DNA of 64,000 bases from Epiperipatus broadwayi (taxonomy: Eukaryota > Onychophora > Udeonychophora > Euonychophora > Peripatidae). Shown here piece after piece: positions 12,630 to 25,249 of this stretch. The DNA lies in NCBI GenBank assembly GCA_028023455.1, contig JAQFVV010006274.1, forward strand, positions 5,392,001 through 5,456,000. The letters run 5' to 3'. The stretch's first letter is position 1, and each line of letters opens with the position of its first letter. Position numbers and translations under genes: made by a program. The notes below the pieces were generated by a model. The model worked only from the letters and a program-made list of their open reading frames with translations, had not been told where the DNA came from and ran no database searches.

Positions 12630-13560
12630 ATGGATTAACATTCTTCTTTTTCCTTCATAGTCTTGCTCAGCTGAAGTTCTTATATAGGTTCCTCAGATTC
12701 ATCTTCCGGATCACAATCAGTTTTGTTAAATAAAGATGGTAGTAAATCTTTATTCTGCTTCTTTTCGCAATTGATTAATGTGTTTTCATAATAGTTTGCC
12801 TTCATTAGTACAAACCATTACAACTTGTTTCGACAGATGTCGCTTTACTATTGCTTTCATCCAAAATTTATGTAAGTTACTTTTTGCCCACACTCATTTA
12901 CTTTGTGCAAACTTAATATAATCTTTATTTGGTATTATGTTAGACAATTTGGTATGCAACTTGCAATCTAAATATAATTCTGCAGATGATTTTCCTGTTT
13001 AGCAGTTGGAATCGAGTGCTGATACTAGAGTGCAGTATAAACTGCTTCTTCTATTTTCATTTTTCCCAATTTATTTATAGATACTTATAAATTTTGGACA
13101 GCTTTTTCTGCCAGACCATTAGATTGAGAATGGTAGAGGGGCATAAGTATGTATTTATTCCCCACTCTTTTATACTTTCTTTGAACTTGTCTATCCATTG
13201 TGCATCGACCACAAAAAATAAATGTCCTTTAAATAAGCCACATGACTACATAGATGTGTTCCCATGTTTTTAATGCTTTTGGCCGTACCTCAAAATTTTT
13301 AGATGGTATTGTAGCACATGATTGACAATTACTGCAACCTTTTATGAAATTCACAATATCACAGTTAACATTTGACCATTATACATAGCTATGCACTAAA
13401 ATTTTTGCCCTGATTATATGTCACCTTCATGCAATAATTGCAGAATTAAATCTCTAGTCTTAACTGGTATTAGTACATGATCATCTATCAAAATACCATC
13501 TTTGTATACTGATAATTTATTATGGGCTTTCCATAATATTTTATGGAGAAATTTTGGATG
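12630..13560 (-). pseudogene. Gypsy integrase, broken
   Basis: In shifting minus-strand frames the segment shows the integrase order. It starts with a pre-integrase phrase 'HVLIPVKTRDLILQLLHEGD', then 'FIKGCSNCQSC' (the C-x2-C half of the zinc-binding HHCC domain), then 'ALKTWEHIYV'. Toward the C-terminus 'YHSQSNGLAEKAVQ' is the block holding the third catalytic acidic residue of the DDE triad. A normal Gypsy integrase is about 350-450 residues, and roughly that span is present but interrupted by many stops. The core between the first Asp and the HSQSNG block looks shortened. Non-functional. Confidence 0.7.
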
Positions 13561-13899
13561 TTTATTAAGCCAACATTCTCAGATTTGTTTTATAATCCAG
13601 TGATAGCCATCATCTTCTTTTGTCCAACCAGCTATTGTTTTACTATTAACTTGTGACCTTAGCACATCTATATAATTAATTTCTTTTTTTTCTGAGCAAG
13701 CTGGACCTTTTTCAGTTTGCACTTTTTTGGTACTGCCTCCAAGAATAATTCTAGTGACCCAGAGGCAGTTTTTATTTTATCCCATTAACCAATTTAGGAA
13801 ATTTACTCCTCATTTCTTTTGTCGATTTCAATTTTTTTAACCAGCATAATTTTAATGCCCAATTTATTGAAGCATAAATAATATACAGAGATAAATAAA

Positions 13900-14760
13900 A
13901 AGCTTTGCCATGAATCTTTAAATCTTTTAAGTCAGTTTTTTTTTTTTTTAATCATAGTCAGCTTTTTACATTTAGTAATTATAGAACTATGAAATTAAAA
14001 ATACATCATTTCCACTATCGACTTCCATAGATATGAGTTTGCCACATATCTTTAATTGAATCGTAATTTTATCAGAATTCGTTGTTAACATTTTTTATAC
14101 TTACCGACTGATTTTCATTTCTATTAAATACTCTTTTATGGCTGTTGCTGTCTTTATGAGGTTTACCTATTCTTTTTCTATACTTTATTTCCAAGTGCTC
14201 TTTTTTGTTAGAGATTTTGCAGTGTTCGTTTTTGTGAAAATAGTCACTAGCTTTATGGCCAGCTTTTCCACAACAAAAACAGATAAATAGAGTTTTATTA
14301 GTGCTATCATTATTTTTTAATTTTCTAAATCCCATTTTTTCTGGTTTAAATATTTTTCAAGCATCTGTTTGTATTTTATCTTGGATTTTTACCTCCACAA
14401 ATTCTCTTGATTGCTCAAGAACCAATTCATAGGCTATGTCATATTTTATAGCTTCACTATATTTAATTTTACTATCAGCTAACAGCTGTTGTCTTAAACT
14501 ATCACTGCTCATTCCTCACAGAAATTGCTCAAGAACTGATCCCCATCAAGAAATGGCCATATACACAATTTTTTGCTCGATCACAAATAGCTCTATCACA
14601 ATATTTAGTTTTTTCATTTCTGTCCTGATGGCAATTACTGAAATGAAGCTGGTGATGTGCTTAGAGGAATATGGACTAAAATAATTTGCCAAGCAGTTGT
14701 TTATTTGATCGAAAGGATAATCCTCAGGAGGATCAGGTTTCACAGAGCCTATTAGCAATC
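13900..14760 (-). pseudogene. Gypsy gag and start of protease, broken
   Basis: The minus strand from 14758 encodes 'LIGSVKPDPPEDYPFDQI', a capsid-type block, continuing in broken frames to 14400. A second open part (14335-14072) contains a CCHC-type zinc knuckle, CFCCGKAGHKASDY, in which the last Cys is replaced by Tyr, followed by a Lys/Asn-rich tail. Just beyond it, near 14030-13995, 'SMEVDSGNDV' is the DSG catalytic motif of a retroviral-type aspartic protease. The order gag, knuckle, protease fits Gypsy. Stops between the pieces make it a pseudogene. Confidence 0.7.
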
Positions 14761-14995
14761 ACTATTACTTTTTTCCTGTAAAGCACAGCAATGATGCAAC
14801 TTTAATTTTTTCATCTTCAACTTTATTAATGAGATATTATGTGTTGAACATAAAGAAACTAATTACTCACGTTACTGTCATCAAATTTGCCAATTGATGA
14901 TTACCTTTTATCAGATCATTTAATAGTTATTACTCTGATGGTTTACTCCCTTTTTAGCTTGTTTCAGGTTTGACTTATGACTGCACAAATTGTTA

Positions 14996-15758
14996 TATCA
15001 GGGAGCAATGTCTATGCTACCAAACAGTCAAAAGCTTCTATAAAATTCACCTCGTAACAATAATAATACTACAGCAACTTAGGTTTATGATTTAATAGAT
15101 TAACAATACAACTATTATGAATATTTTAATTACAGATATATACATATTAACAAATTTATATAAAGCATATATATTTACATATCCAAAGGTATTCTGAAAT
15201 AATAAAGGTCTGTGGACCTGTTTAGTCCCTAGACTTGGTTTACCAGATTTTGAAGCAAATTTCTCTGCAATATTAGCTATTAAGGACAACACACAATGAT
15301 ATCCAGCATCGTTACTGATGCAAGTACATCTGCACGCTTGTAGCTTCCAAGAGCAAGTGTTTCTTGGTTCTTTTCTAGACCAATATTTCACTATTAATTA
15401 ATAATTAGAACTCCTGTTCTAATTGGTTGGATCATTTACATCCTGCTGACATTATTTAATATTGTTTATTATCTCTCTATGTAACTCTATAAATAAAAAT
15501 TTTCATTTTTAATTGTTATTATTTAATTAGATTTTGATGGAATTCCATTCTTATGTTTTTTAAAAGAATTAATTTATTTCTTCAGGTTATAATTAAAAAA
15601 CTGCAATTCTTTTATCTATTGCTTCAATGAGTTTTATTTTTACTTTTTACTTAAATTTAATCTACTTACTTTTAAACTTCAATTGTGTATGTATTTCACA
15701 TTCATGCATATATGTAACACAAATGTTTATAACTGTTTTCTAGCTATATATGTGTACA
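14996..15758 (-). repeat. 5' LTR of the defective Gypsy element
   Basis: Direct repeat of 11534-12514 without the 230-bp insertion, ending TGTGTACA at 15758. Together with the other LTR it sets the element orientation to minus, in agreement with the gag and integrase reading direction. I found no convincing tRNA primer-binding site next to its inner edge. Confidence 0.75.
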
Positions 15759-18700
15759 TCTAACGTCGGGTTTCCTTTAAAAGAACCCAATACTTACCAC
15801 ATTGGTTGACAAGAATGTATGGAACGGATACTAGGAATTTGTTTGACTTAAATTTATAAGACCTCTGAGAGAAATCAAAGGATTTTTTAGTTAATAGCAT
15901 TTTTTTTTTTTTTATAATTAATTTTGTGTGTGTGTATATATATAGGTAATTTTCTATAGGGTGTAAATTTATTAACAATAGAAAAATTTTAAAGTAAGTG
16001 TATGCTAAATCAAAACAATCATTTATTGATGAATTTGTTTTGTTTTGCTTAAAATGTAGGTCAGTTTATTTAATAATTTCTATGTATTTTCCACTTAGCA
16101 TATTAATGCAATCTTTTTTAAAAATGTAAGTTTGAAAATTTTTTTTTTTTTTTAATGATTTCTGCTCCACTTCTATTTTGCAGTTGAAAATAATCTTTTT
16201 ATTTATAAATAATTTTATTGAAAAACCATATGTAATAATGATACAATTGTAAATCAAAAATAATAGTTATCCATGTTAGTCAGGCAATCAAATGTTCTGA
16301 TGTGGTCATTGTAAATCAAAAATAATAGTTATCCATGTTAGTCAGGCAATCAAATGTTCTGATGTGGTCACTGGTGTTGTTTAATCCAGCTTAATCAGGC
16401 TCCATGTGTTGTCAAATAAAAATCTGGATGAGATTATTCTGTCCTTATGGCGAAATTCCTTCATTTAAAAAATTTAAAAAACTTTTTTGTTTTTTTTTAA
16501 TGATTTCTTATCTCCCTTCATTTAAAAGTTGGTTACAATCTTTTCAAACATTAATTATACCATAACCATTAAAATAATGAAAGCCACCACATTGAATTGT
16601 AGAGAATTGGATTAAGGTACAATTTGTATAATAACTTCAATTTTAACATATCAATAATAAAATGTTATATGTTATTAAAAAGAGAAATCTTAAGGACTCT
16701 AATGAAGCTGAGAAAATATAATTATTACCTTAAAAAAATAATAATATTTTTAAAAATTTTTATTTTTATATAGATTCACAAACTGAATTTCAAAAGTTAC
16801 ATTTTAAACTTTCAAATTCTTAATAAAATGATATATAACATGACTTACATGAGGCAATTCTTTATTCTAAAATATTAATTATCAGTTGTTCTAGCAAGTT
16901 TCATTTTCACTAGAAGTCTCATCAATTTTCAATGCTTGCAGGCTTTTGCTATTAGTATATTTCTAATAAATGACACTAACATTTAACAATAATTATTGTT
17001 ACTTATTATAAATATAAGGGATTTGAACTCAGAATTTCAAGCACCCTTCAACTATCCACACTATCTCATACAACTGATACACATGGCCACACACATGTAG
17101 AAAAGATAAATAATCACCAATATACATATTTCATGCTAAACTTATTATGTAAAGAAAACTAATAAATTGTAATTTATCAAAAAATAAAATTTATTTTAAA
17201 ACAATAGCAATATATATTTATGTGTTTGTTTGTGTAAAAGAACAAAGAGAAAATGTAGCAGGATAAAAGTCTAAAAACTTTCAGTAAACAATTTAGGGCA
17301 ATATAAAATATTAATGAGAATACAATACTAGTGCCTTTATTTATTACCTGTCCTATCTTTCATTTTGTAGAAATATCTGTAGCTTACTAGATGGATGGCT
17401 TTATTTTTAAAAATTAGGATCATTTGTTATGGTGAAATAAATTTGATTTTTTTTTTGTTATTACAAGCATTACTTACAAAAAAAGTATTATATTTGCATT
17501 AAAAAAATCAGAGATTGGAAAAAATGTAGAAATAAAATTGCTTATATTTAATTCACAATGTTATAAGGTATTGCTATATACAAAATAGACTTATTCTATA
17601 GAATTACAATTTTTTAATATAATTTTGTATAAAAAAATGAAAAAGATTGTATAACTCAAGAATGGTAGAAAATTTTATCATAGCAATCTTTATAAAATTG
17701 CTGTTAGTTCAAACTCTTCATGTTACATATATATTGTGACATTGGATTTATAATCCATGTTTGTAATGTGTGAAATCTAAAAATGTAAGTAAAAAAAAAA
17801 AAAAAAAATTATAAAAAACCCAAATTTTATCATAGAAAAAAAATATCCCACTTATGCATAGTCTTTACCAATTCCCCACTAACTTGATTTAAATTTTATG
17901 ATTTTATCAAAATTTTTGAAATTATGTTGTCAATAGGGTAATATGTTCATGTTTAATCCAATGAAGTGACCTTTATACCTCATGTCGATATCTATCATTG
18001 TAGTTAACTTCATATACATAAAAGTATTGGCTATGAATTAAAAAGAGTTATTGAATTAAAATAGAAAAAATAAAATAAGCAGTTCACTGCAATTATGCTT
18101 ATTAAAATTATAGATATTTATTAAATTTGTTTTTCGTTTTTATATTTAAATAAGATACTTACTACTTTATTTGCTTGTAATATTTAAAAGTTATCTTTAA
18201 ATATTTTGTCCTGATAATTGTTTTTGAATTATATATTTTAATACTATATTAAACATAAACAGAAGATAGATATTTCAATCATTTTTTTTTTTTTTTTGTA
18301 CTTCAATCATTAGGTTTTTTTTTTAAATGATTTGTCCTACATATAATAAATTGTTTTTAATTTTTATTGCGTTTTTTTTTACTATTAATCAATTTTTTTT
18401 TTTTTTTTTCAGAATATTTTTATTTAATAGCATCTTTTCAAAATATGAAAACTGTCTTGGAACTTTTAATGGTTTTAATTATTTAATAGATCAAAATAAC
18501 TCGCAAGTATTGAAATATACAAAAGATTACATCTATAAATATAACACATTATGTATATGTATTCATGATTTTTTTTGTTTTTCATTAATGTTAAATTACA
18601 AATTTAATAAGCTGTATTTTTTTTCATTTATTGACTTTTTTATTTGAATGATAATATGAAAAATACTTGTAATATTTTTAAGTACATTGAATTTATATAT

Positions 18701-18934
18701 TAATCAAAAGTTATTTTGTTCATTTGCTTTAAATGTTTAAAACTTTTTTTATTTTATGTAGTAGTCTAACAGCCTTTTTTTTTTGGTAAAAAAAAAAAAA
18801 ATATTAAAATAAAGATTTTGAACAACATAATAAAAAAAAGTGTTATTCATTAGTTTGTTTATTAAAATTAATGTATTTTAGATCACATGTGTATTATTAA
18901 TATTGGATATAAATAGTAAATATATCTATTTTAG
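15759..18934. other. AT-rich non-coding stretch, probably intron upstream of the EML exon
   Basis: Long A and T runs, no recognisable protein motif. The open frame at 18327-18647 is Phe/Asn/Ile-rich low complexity and is rejected. A 62-bp tandem duplication (listed separately) is the only clear structure. If the EML exon at 18935 is internal, this is intron or 5' flank. Confidence 0.5.
16246..16369. repeat. Perfect 62-bp tandem duplication
   Basis: The 62-bp unit 16246-16307 is repeated exactly at 16308-16369. It starts ATTGTAAATCAAAA and ends TCTGATGTGGTC. Perfect identity in otherwise decayed DNA suggests a recent duplication, or possibly an assembly artefact. Confidence 0.9.
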
Positions 18935-19084
18935 ATGACATGATTTTAACTGAAAACGAAGCTTTAAGAAATCGTGTGGCTGATTTAGAGAAAAAAGTTC
19001 AAGAACAAGCAGATGAAATTGTCTGCCTTCGAAGCACATTGGCAGATCTTATTAGGAGGGTGACGATGTTAGAAGGAGGAAGAA
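18935..19084 (+). CDS. EML/EMAP-family protein, exon for the N-terminal trimerising coiled coil
   Basis: EML proteins are cytoplasmic microtubule-binding proteins with an N-terminal coiled coil that forms trimers, a basic Ser/Pro linker, a HELP motif and tandem WD40 propellers. This exon encodes about 50 residues. After 'DMILTENEALRNRVADLEKK' the sequence continues VQEQADEIVCLRSTLADLIRR and then VTMLEGG. This has the heptad spacing and the 'RV..LE..V..Q.DEI..L...LAD..RR' pattern known from animal EML1-4. A TATTTTAG-type acceptor lies immediately before 18935 and a GTAAGA donor follows at 19085. The exon is 150 nt and phase 1 at both ends, so it reads as internal; the ATG at 18940 could alternatively serve as a start in a short isoform. 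Upstream exons and the HELP/WD40 exons are not visible in this window. Codon use and complexity stand out from the AT-rich surroundings. Family assignment is by recognition, not by a search. Confidence 0.85.
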
Positions 19085-20019
19085 GTAAGAATTATATGAT
19101 ATATAAAATGCATTGTATGTAAGAAGTAAAAACTATTTTGATATATTTAATATACTCTTTTAATTGTAGGAATATATCTAAAACACAATATTGGTTAACA
19201 TTTATTGCCATAATATTTGTACAATATTAATTGCCGAAATTTAGTTATTTACTTTTTATGATATGAACAAGCATGCAACATTCATTAAATAAGTTAAGCA
19301 CATAAAATATTTTTATTTTATGATGTTTGGAGAAAGTTAACTTTTTTGAGTATTATATAATTTCTCACACACTTATGTATAAATAATCTATTAATATAAA
19401 TAAAATTTAATTAAAAAGTTTGGGTTTTTTTTTTTTGGGGGGGGGGCATTAATCTTTACATCAGAGAATAATTTTTTATGGGAAATATACAAATATATAT
19501 TAGCTAATAATATAAGCAAAAAGAATATATATGAAATTAATAAATCATAATAAATTGAATCTTTTTATATCTTTACTTTCTTCTACTTCACTTTTTTTTT
19601 TTCAGAATTATTAAGAACATGTTGAAAAATGATACACATTGAATATTTTATGAATCTTATATAAAAAAAGACATTTATTTGATCTTTTGTTATTATTTTG
19701 TTGAATCATATTAATCGGTTTAATTCAATAAATATTTTTTCCCTGGCTTGCTATTAATTAAAAGGAGATCCTTCGATTCCTCTTTGAGGACTTAAAACAT
19801 CAAACAGATCAATTTCTTAATTCCCACTGTGTACATTCTTGTTATTTGCAGCTGTCATTACTATATGATTGTTCACATAGTAAATGAGCATGGATGGGTT
19901 GCTCATCACTAAGCATCAGTCAGCATGATGAGTTTATTAGCTTTTTACTTCTGAGTAAATTAACCTCCTTTTTTAATAGATATTTATACTCATGACAGTC
20001 TAAATTATGGTTTTTATTT
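19085..20019 (+). other. EML intron, unannotated part
   Basis: Begins with the donor GTAAGA after the EML exon. Holds a T-run followed by a G-run at about 19427-19447. Some acceptor-like TTTTCAG sites (for example near 19604) lead into sequence that stops within a few codons, so no exon is called. Confidence 0.5.
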
Positions 20020-22790
20020 CCAGGAGATTGTAGATTGTAAAGTTGCAGCCAAGGAAGCAGTTGTTGGTCGAAGGCAGAGAGTACTAAGATTCCCCTGATT
20101 GTGGAGCCAGACTGCCATTCAGTGACAATCCTTTATTTAGCAAACTACATTTGAGATCACTTTCAAGTGAAGAAAGATTATATGAATTAGAAGAACTGTC
20201 TAATATTAAATGGTACTTTGTTGGACTTGTGAAGTTAGAAGCAAAAGTGAAGAGAATTGATTTAAAAAGTTGACAAATACATAAATATTAGATGCACAAG
20301 TGGAGTGAAATTTATTATAAATAAAATGTGAAAAAATAATATGGTTGAGATTGGTATTATATCAGACACTTGTTATTCAACTTAATGAAAAATATCGAAA
20401 TGTAGATAAATCAGGTTTATGCCCCCAATAAATTTTTATTGTGATAAAGAAATCGAGAATTTTTATGTGGATATATAAAATGTTTATGATCAGACCAAAC
20501 AATATTGTTAAATTGTCATGGGAGACTTTAATATTAAAATTAGTAAACAATTGGAAGATGAAAGATCTGTAGGTAAATTGGTTATTGTAATAGAAATGAG
20601 ATTGGCTACAAATTTGTGAAGTTTACAAAAAAAGATCAAGAAAAACAGTATATTATGAATTCTTTCTTTGAAAAAAATACTAAATGAACATGACAGCATA
20701 CAGCAGAATTGGATTGTATTTTGACTAACAGAAAATATATATTTCAAGATTGTAAGATTGTTAGTAGATTCAAGACAAGAAATGATCATGAATTAATGAG
20801 ATATAAGATACAAGAAAATCACTGTTCTTAACCTTCAGAAATATTTCAATGAATTTAAATTAGAACTTGTAAATCATTTTAAATATCAACTGACTTTGAA
20901 GATGATTCAGACATGACTGAAATCAATAAGATAATAACAAATATACTATTACGAACTGAAAAAAATCTTTTTTACTGAAATAAGACAAGATATGAAGAAA
21001 AAAGGAATATGAAAAATTTTTTAAATATTCCATTAAGAATTTCATATCTAGAATTTTATAAAATGGTATTTATGAAAATAGTTAATAATGATAGAAAAAA
21101 AATATAATTGTGAATTGGGCAAAGAATAGAAGAGTATAAAAGTCTCAAATGTAGAAAACAGCATCTTGATATTGGAAGAAAAGTAATTTTTATAATAAAA
21201 AGAAAAAAATGGAATCATTAATAAAAAGAGAAATGACATCATGAAATCTGTGAAAGATTTCTATAAAGAATTATTTAGAAATAAAGAACAACAGAACAAA
21301 GAATCCCCTAGTTATTACATCTTCATAATTGCCTAGCATTATAAATGAAGAAGTGAGATTTCTAATTAAATCTATAAAGAAGGGTAAAACTCCAGGAAAT
21401 GGTAAAATAATAATCAATATCATAAAACAGGCAAGTGAGGACATAGAAAAATTGCTGGCAAAGCTATATACGAAATATGTAAATGATAAAACAGTTTTAG
21501 ATAATTGCAGGAATGCAATAATAATATATGATATTTAAGAAAGGGTAAAGAAAATATTAAAAATTATAGAACTGTCAGTTTTCCATTAATTCTACACAAA
21601 ATCTTTTATCAAAATAATTTTAATAATTCTCTACAATGAATCTTGGATTTTAATTAACCAAAAGAACAAGATGGATTTAAAAATAGTTTAGCATAGTGGA
21701 CCTCACATATTGAGAGAAGTTATTATGCTTTTGATTTATAGATTATGAAAAGACATTTGGGTCTATAAGAATTTCTATCATAATTAAAGCGTTGGATCAT
21801 CAAGATATAAACCAAAATATTGTCATATTTTGAAAAATATTTATCAAAATGCAACAACAGTGTTTAGATTAAATAGTGATACTAAGAAAACTAACATTGA
21901 GAAGAGCATATGACAAAGTGATTCTCTATCTCCAAAATTTTTTATAACAATTTTATAAAAAGTATTTTGTAATTCAATTGTTATTATTTTTTTTTTTTTC
22001 TAAGCCAACGTAATATCCGGTAAAATGAAAATACATGCAGAAAAGGTAGTTTCTTAAATAATATTTAGCTTTATTACTGCCTAGCAATCTTTCAATATAT
22101 TTTTACTATATCATATTTATGCCATATAGTGGTGTTTGAATTTAAATGAGAAGCAATGGGTGTAAAAATAAAAGATTATTTAAATTATCTGGATTTTGCA
22201 GGTGATGTGATAAATTTTGCAAATGATGTTTTAGAGCTTCAGAAAATGTTACAAGATTTCTGATGAAACTTAAGAAAATAGAACCAAAGATAAATGCTAA
22301 AAAGACCATTGTTCAGTGGATTGTCTCAGAAGAAAATGAAGATTGATAATCATAAATTAGAAGTTAATAGCTACGAATACCTTGGTCAGATTATCAATAC
22401 AGATGGCAACATAATGGATGAAATTCATCATAGAAGTAAACTTAAATGGAAGTCTTTTGATAGAAATATCTGAATATTAAAAGGAAACATGCTTCTGTGT
22501 TTGAAAAGATAGATTTTTAATTGATGTGTTTTATCAGTTTTTAATTATGGATCTGAGATTTGGACACTTAGTAATACAGAGACTTTATACTACTCAAAGA
22601 AATAGAGTGAGATGTTAGAAGTAATAAGAAGAGATCGAAAAGGAAATATATGGGTGAGAGAATAAACATTTATCAGTGAAAGAATTAAAAGATTGAAACG
22701 GAACTAGGCTAAATATATTGCTAGAAGAAATTTTAATGAAAGAACTAAAATTGGTGATGTATATCCCAATTGTACAATACACGTCCCTTT
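20020..22790 (+). mobile_element. RTE-type LINE, nearly full length but decayed
   Basis: Reading + with many frame changes, the domain order of an RTE LINE is visible. The APE-type endonuclease comes first: 'LRSLSSEERLYELEELSNIKW' near 20140, 'QVYAPTNFYCDKEIENFY' near 20415, and 'MGDFNIKI' near 20520. A linker, then the reverse transcriptase, follows: 'KTPGN' near 21390, 'NYRTVSF' near 21560, and a 'YLGQIINTDGN' block near 22380. The element ends with 'EVIRRDRKGNIWVRE' near 22620, the same block as in the 1125-1520 fragment. RTE elements encode one protein of about 1000 residues within about 3.2 kb; this span of 2.77 kb lacks the final RPP..RW block and is full of stops. It sits in the presumed first EML intron in sense orientation. 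Confidence 0.8.
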
Positions 22791-24584
22791 AATACAATTT
22801 ATTTTAAAAATTATATGAATTATGACATCAATAAAAATAATTAACACATAAATAAAGTAATGTAATTAGAAAAAATTAGTAAAGTAATAAAATTAGAGAA
22901 AAAATACATTCACATATGTAATATTTAAATCTATTTAAGTAAGTATATGTGTTAATGTATTCATTTGAGATATGACTTTTTTTCTTTCATTATTTAAGCA
23001 ATTGAATTTTCAAAAAATTTTTAGTTTTGACAAAATGAAAACTTCATTTAGTTTGAAATCATTAAAAGATCATCATATAACTGCAATTATTTATGCATGC
23101 TATAGTAAAAAAAAAAAAAAAGTGCTCTTATTAATTTATAAAAATAAACAAAAATATTATCTAATCTTTATTACTAATTATTTGGAAATCTAATCATAAA
23201 AAAAATAATTTTAGTTATGATGAAGAATATATTTTCTAAACCTATTCATTCCTACCAATCATTCTCAAATTTAAAAGTTTTGTGTTGATTTTATTTTTAC
23301 TTATATTAAGCAATGAAAATTTATATATATGTCAATATTTAAAAATGAGATACTGCAGCTTTTTAATGCTATTATCCCAGTTAAACTTTTTTTTACATTA
23401 TTTGAATGGATATTTGTTTTTGTTTTTTCATGAATTTGTTCTTCTGATGAATTCCTCTTCTATGTGTCATTCATCCTATGTCAAAAAGTCAAAAGAGCCT
23501 ATTGTTAGATTATAACTGAAGTCTGAAAAATGTATAACTTCAATCATGAATATGCTTGATTCCTCGGGCTTTCAGATTTAAGAATTTTCCTGAATTAAAA
23601 GTTGTTATAATACTCTTTTTTACTTTTTCATTATATGTTTCCTATGGTTTACTGGATAGATAAATAAATATTAAATGTAAATATTAAGTAATAAAAATAA
23701 TTTTCAATTTTATTATTTATTGGATGTTGTACCCGCCGGTTTTGTCTGTTCACATAACATGATCTAGAATCTAGGCAAAAGTACTTTTTAAGTCCAATCC
23801 TGCATGAACTTTCATGAACTCTGCCCTATTTGCATATTTTCCAGATCTCTCAACTTATGAGCAACAATCCCAATGATACCTGATCTATTTTTATCTTTCT
23901 CGGCGGGCATCGCAAAGCGGAGAAACAAAGTGACCATTTAGATATGGACACTACAGGGAAGCCCTTATCATCATAATAATTAGAAGTTCTGGCATGTTTA
24001 AAAGATTGTAACCTTTCACGTTATTTATATATAATATTAGCAGTGGTTCCTTATCTAGAATCAAGATATAATATTTATTAACTAAAGGAAACAATGATTC
24101 CGAAGGCTTAGAAGTATATATATTTCTAATTTATTAAGGTAAATAAAACAAAGCATTAGTAATTTAATTACAATAATTCTCCATTGATTATCATTAGCCG
24201 CTTACATTTTATTTATAATGTAAGATTTTTTTTCTTTTACAATTTAAGAAATCATGTACACATTCATTGGTAGGTTATTTAGTGCGGGCTGATTTTATGC
24301 CAATAACTGATTGATTACATTATAGAAATACAGTTTAACTAGCACTATACTATAAGTATCTTTACAAGTCTTTGATCCATCTCTAGAGAGAAAAATAGCA
24401 CTTTAGCAAATATGTTTAAAAAGTATTATTTAGTTTATTACAATTATATAATTATTGTTAACATTAGTGAATGGAATAATTAATCTCAGCTTATGCTGAG
24501 CATGAAACGTGTGTGGGAGAGTTCATTTGAAATATATATAATTGTGTCGCAGAATGGCGCACACATGAGAATAATAATTATAAA
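22791..24584. other. AT-rich stretch without a recognised gene
   Basis: Nothing coding is recognised. Around 23720-23960 the composition is less AT-rich, with CCGCCGG and CGGCGGGCATCGCAAAGCGG blocks. This could be the edge of an unrecognised element. A CAT/ATG-rich AT tract follows. Confidence 0.45.
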
Positions 24585-25249
24585 GAAATCTGGGTTGTGT
24601 TCTGATCTATTGTGTCAGCCGTAGGATGGTGCTATTTCTAGCTTAATTTCTAGAAATATGTCGCATCCAAGCATTTAAGCCTTCTTTCTATGATAAAACC
24701 TAGAAAGAGTGTGAACTCGACTGGCAGCTAATGCTGATGGTTTTTCCTGTGTTAAAAGCAGAGGAAAATGTCGTAGTTGTTTGTGTTACGCACTATATCG
24801 TAATGCTGTGTTATGTATTTTATGTAACAATATCATACGAGGGTGTGTTAAGTTCATCGTGTTGTTACCTTTTAACAGTTTAAACAGTGTCGTGATTGTT
24901 CCTCATAAAGCTGTAAGCCTCCTAAATTCTCTATTAGGATGGATAGCGCAATATTTTGACGATCACGCTTTAAGTCGCGTTTTAGCGAGTAATTGTCTGA
25001 GACCAAAAATATGGCTAATTAGAACACAGAAAACTTGAAAATATGGGAATTGCCAGACATGGAAGCCGGCACTGTAACATTTCTACAGCGAAAAACATCC
25101 TGCTGAAAGAAAAGAGATGTTTGTGCGACGAATATATGTGACTTGAGGTCCATAAACATCTTTTGACTTTCATTTGTAAGTCTCGTTCTTGCTGACGGAA
25201 ATGTTCACTTCATAAAGGCAGCTTGTTTGAGGAATTCCAAATGGCCTTT

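Larger units (their letters stand above)
11534..15758 (-). mobile_element. Gypsy-type LTR retrotransposon, internally deleted
   Basis: Two long direct repeats (11534 to about 12514, and 14996-15758) flank minus-strand remnants of gag, a protease motif and integrase in Gypsy order. The LTRs begin TGTC/TATC and end near TACA on the + strand. Reverse transcriptase and RNase H are almost entirely missing between the protease trace near 13.97 kb and the integrase at 13.5 kb. The flanking tetramers are GCTA (left) and TCTA (right), so a clean target duplication is not proven. The element follows a LINE-A fragment at its left edge. It is defective: every coding part carries stops. Confidence 0.8.

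Noticed and set aside
16995-17100. Minus-strand GAGTTCAAATCCC as the B box of a tRNA gene
   Set aside because: No convincing A box or anticodon arm; at most an old SINE scrap.
18327-18647. 106-codon open frame just upstream of the EML exon, possible first exon
   Set aside because: Phe/Asn-rich low complexity with poly-T codons; no donor placed so as to give the phase required at 18935.
19604-19640. TTTTTTTTTCAG acceptor as the next EML exon
   Set aside because: In the needed phase a stop follows within about six codons and no donor is seen.
24781-25038. 85-codon frame as transposase of the TIR element
   Set aside because: No DDE/DDD or zinc-finger motif and far too short.
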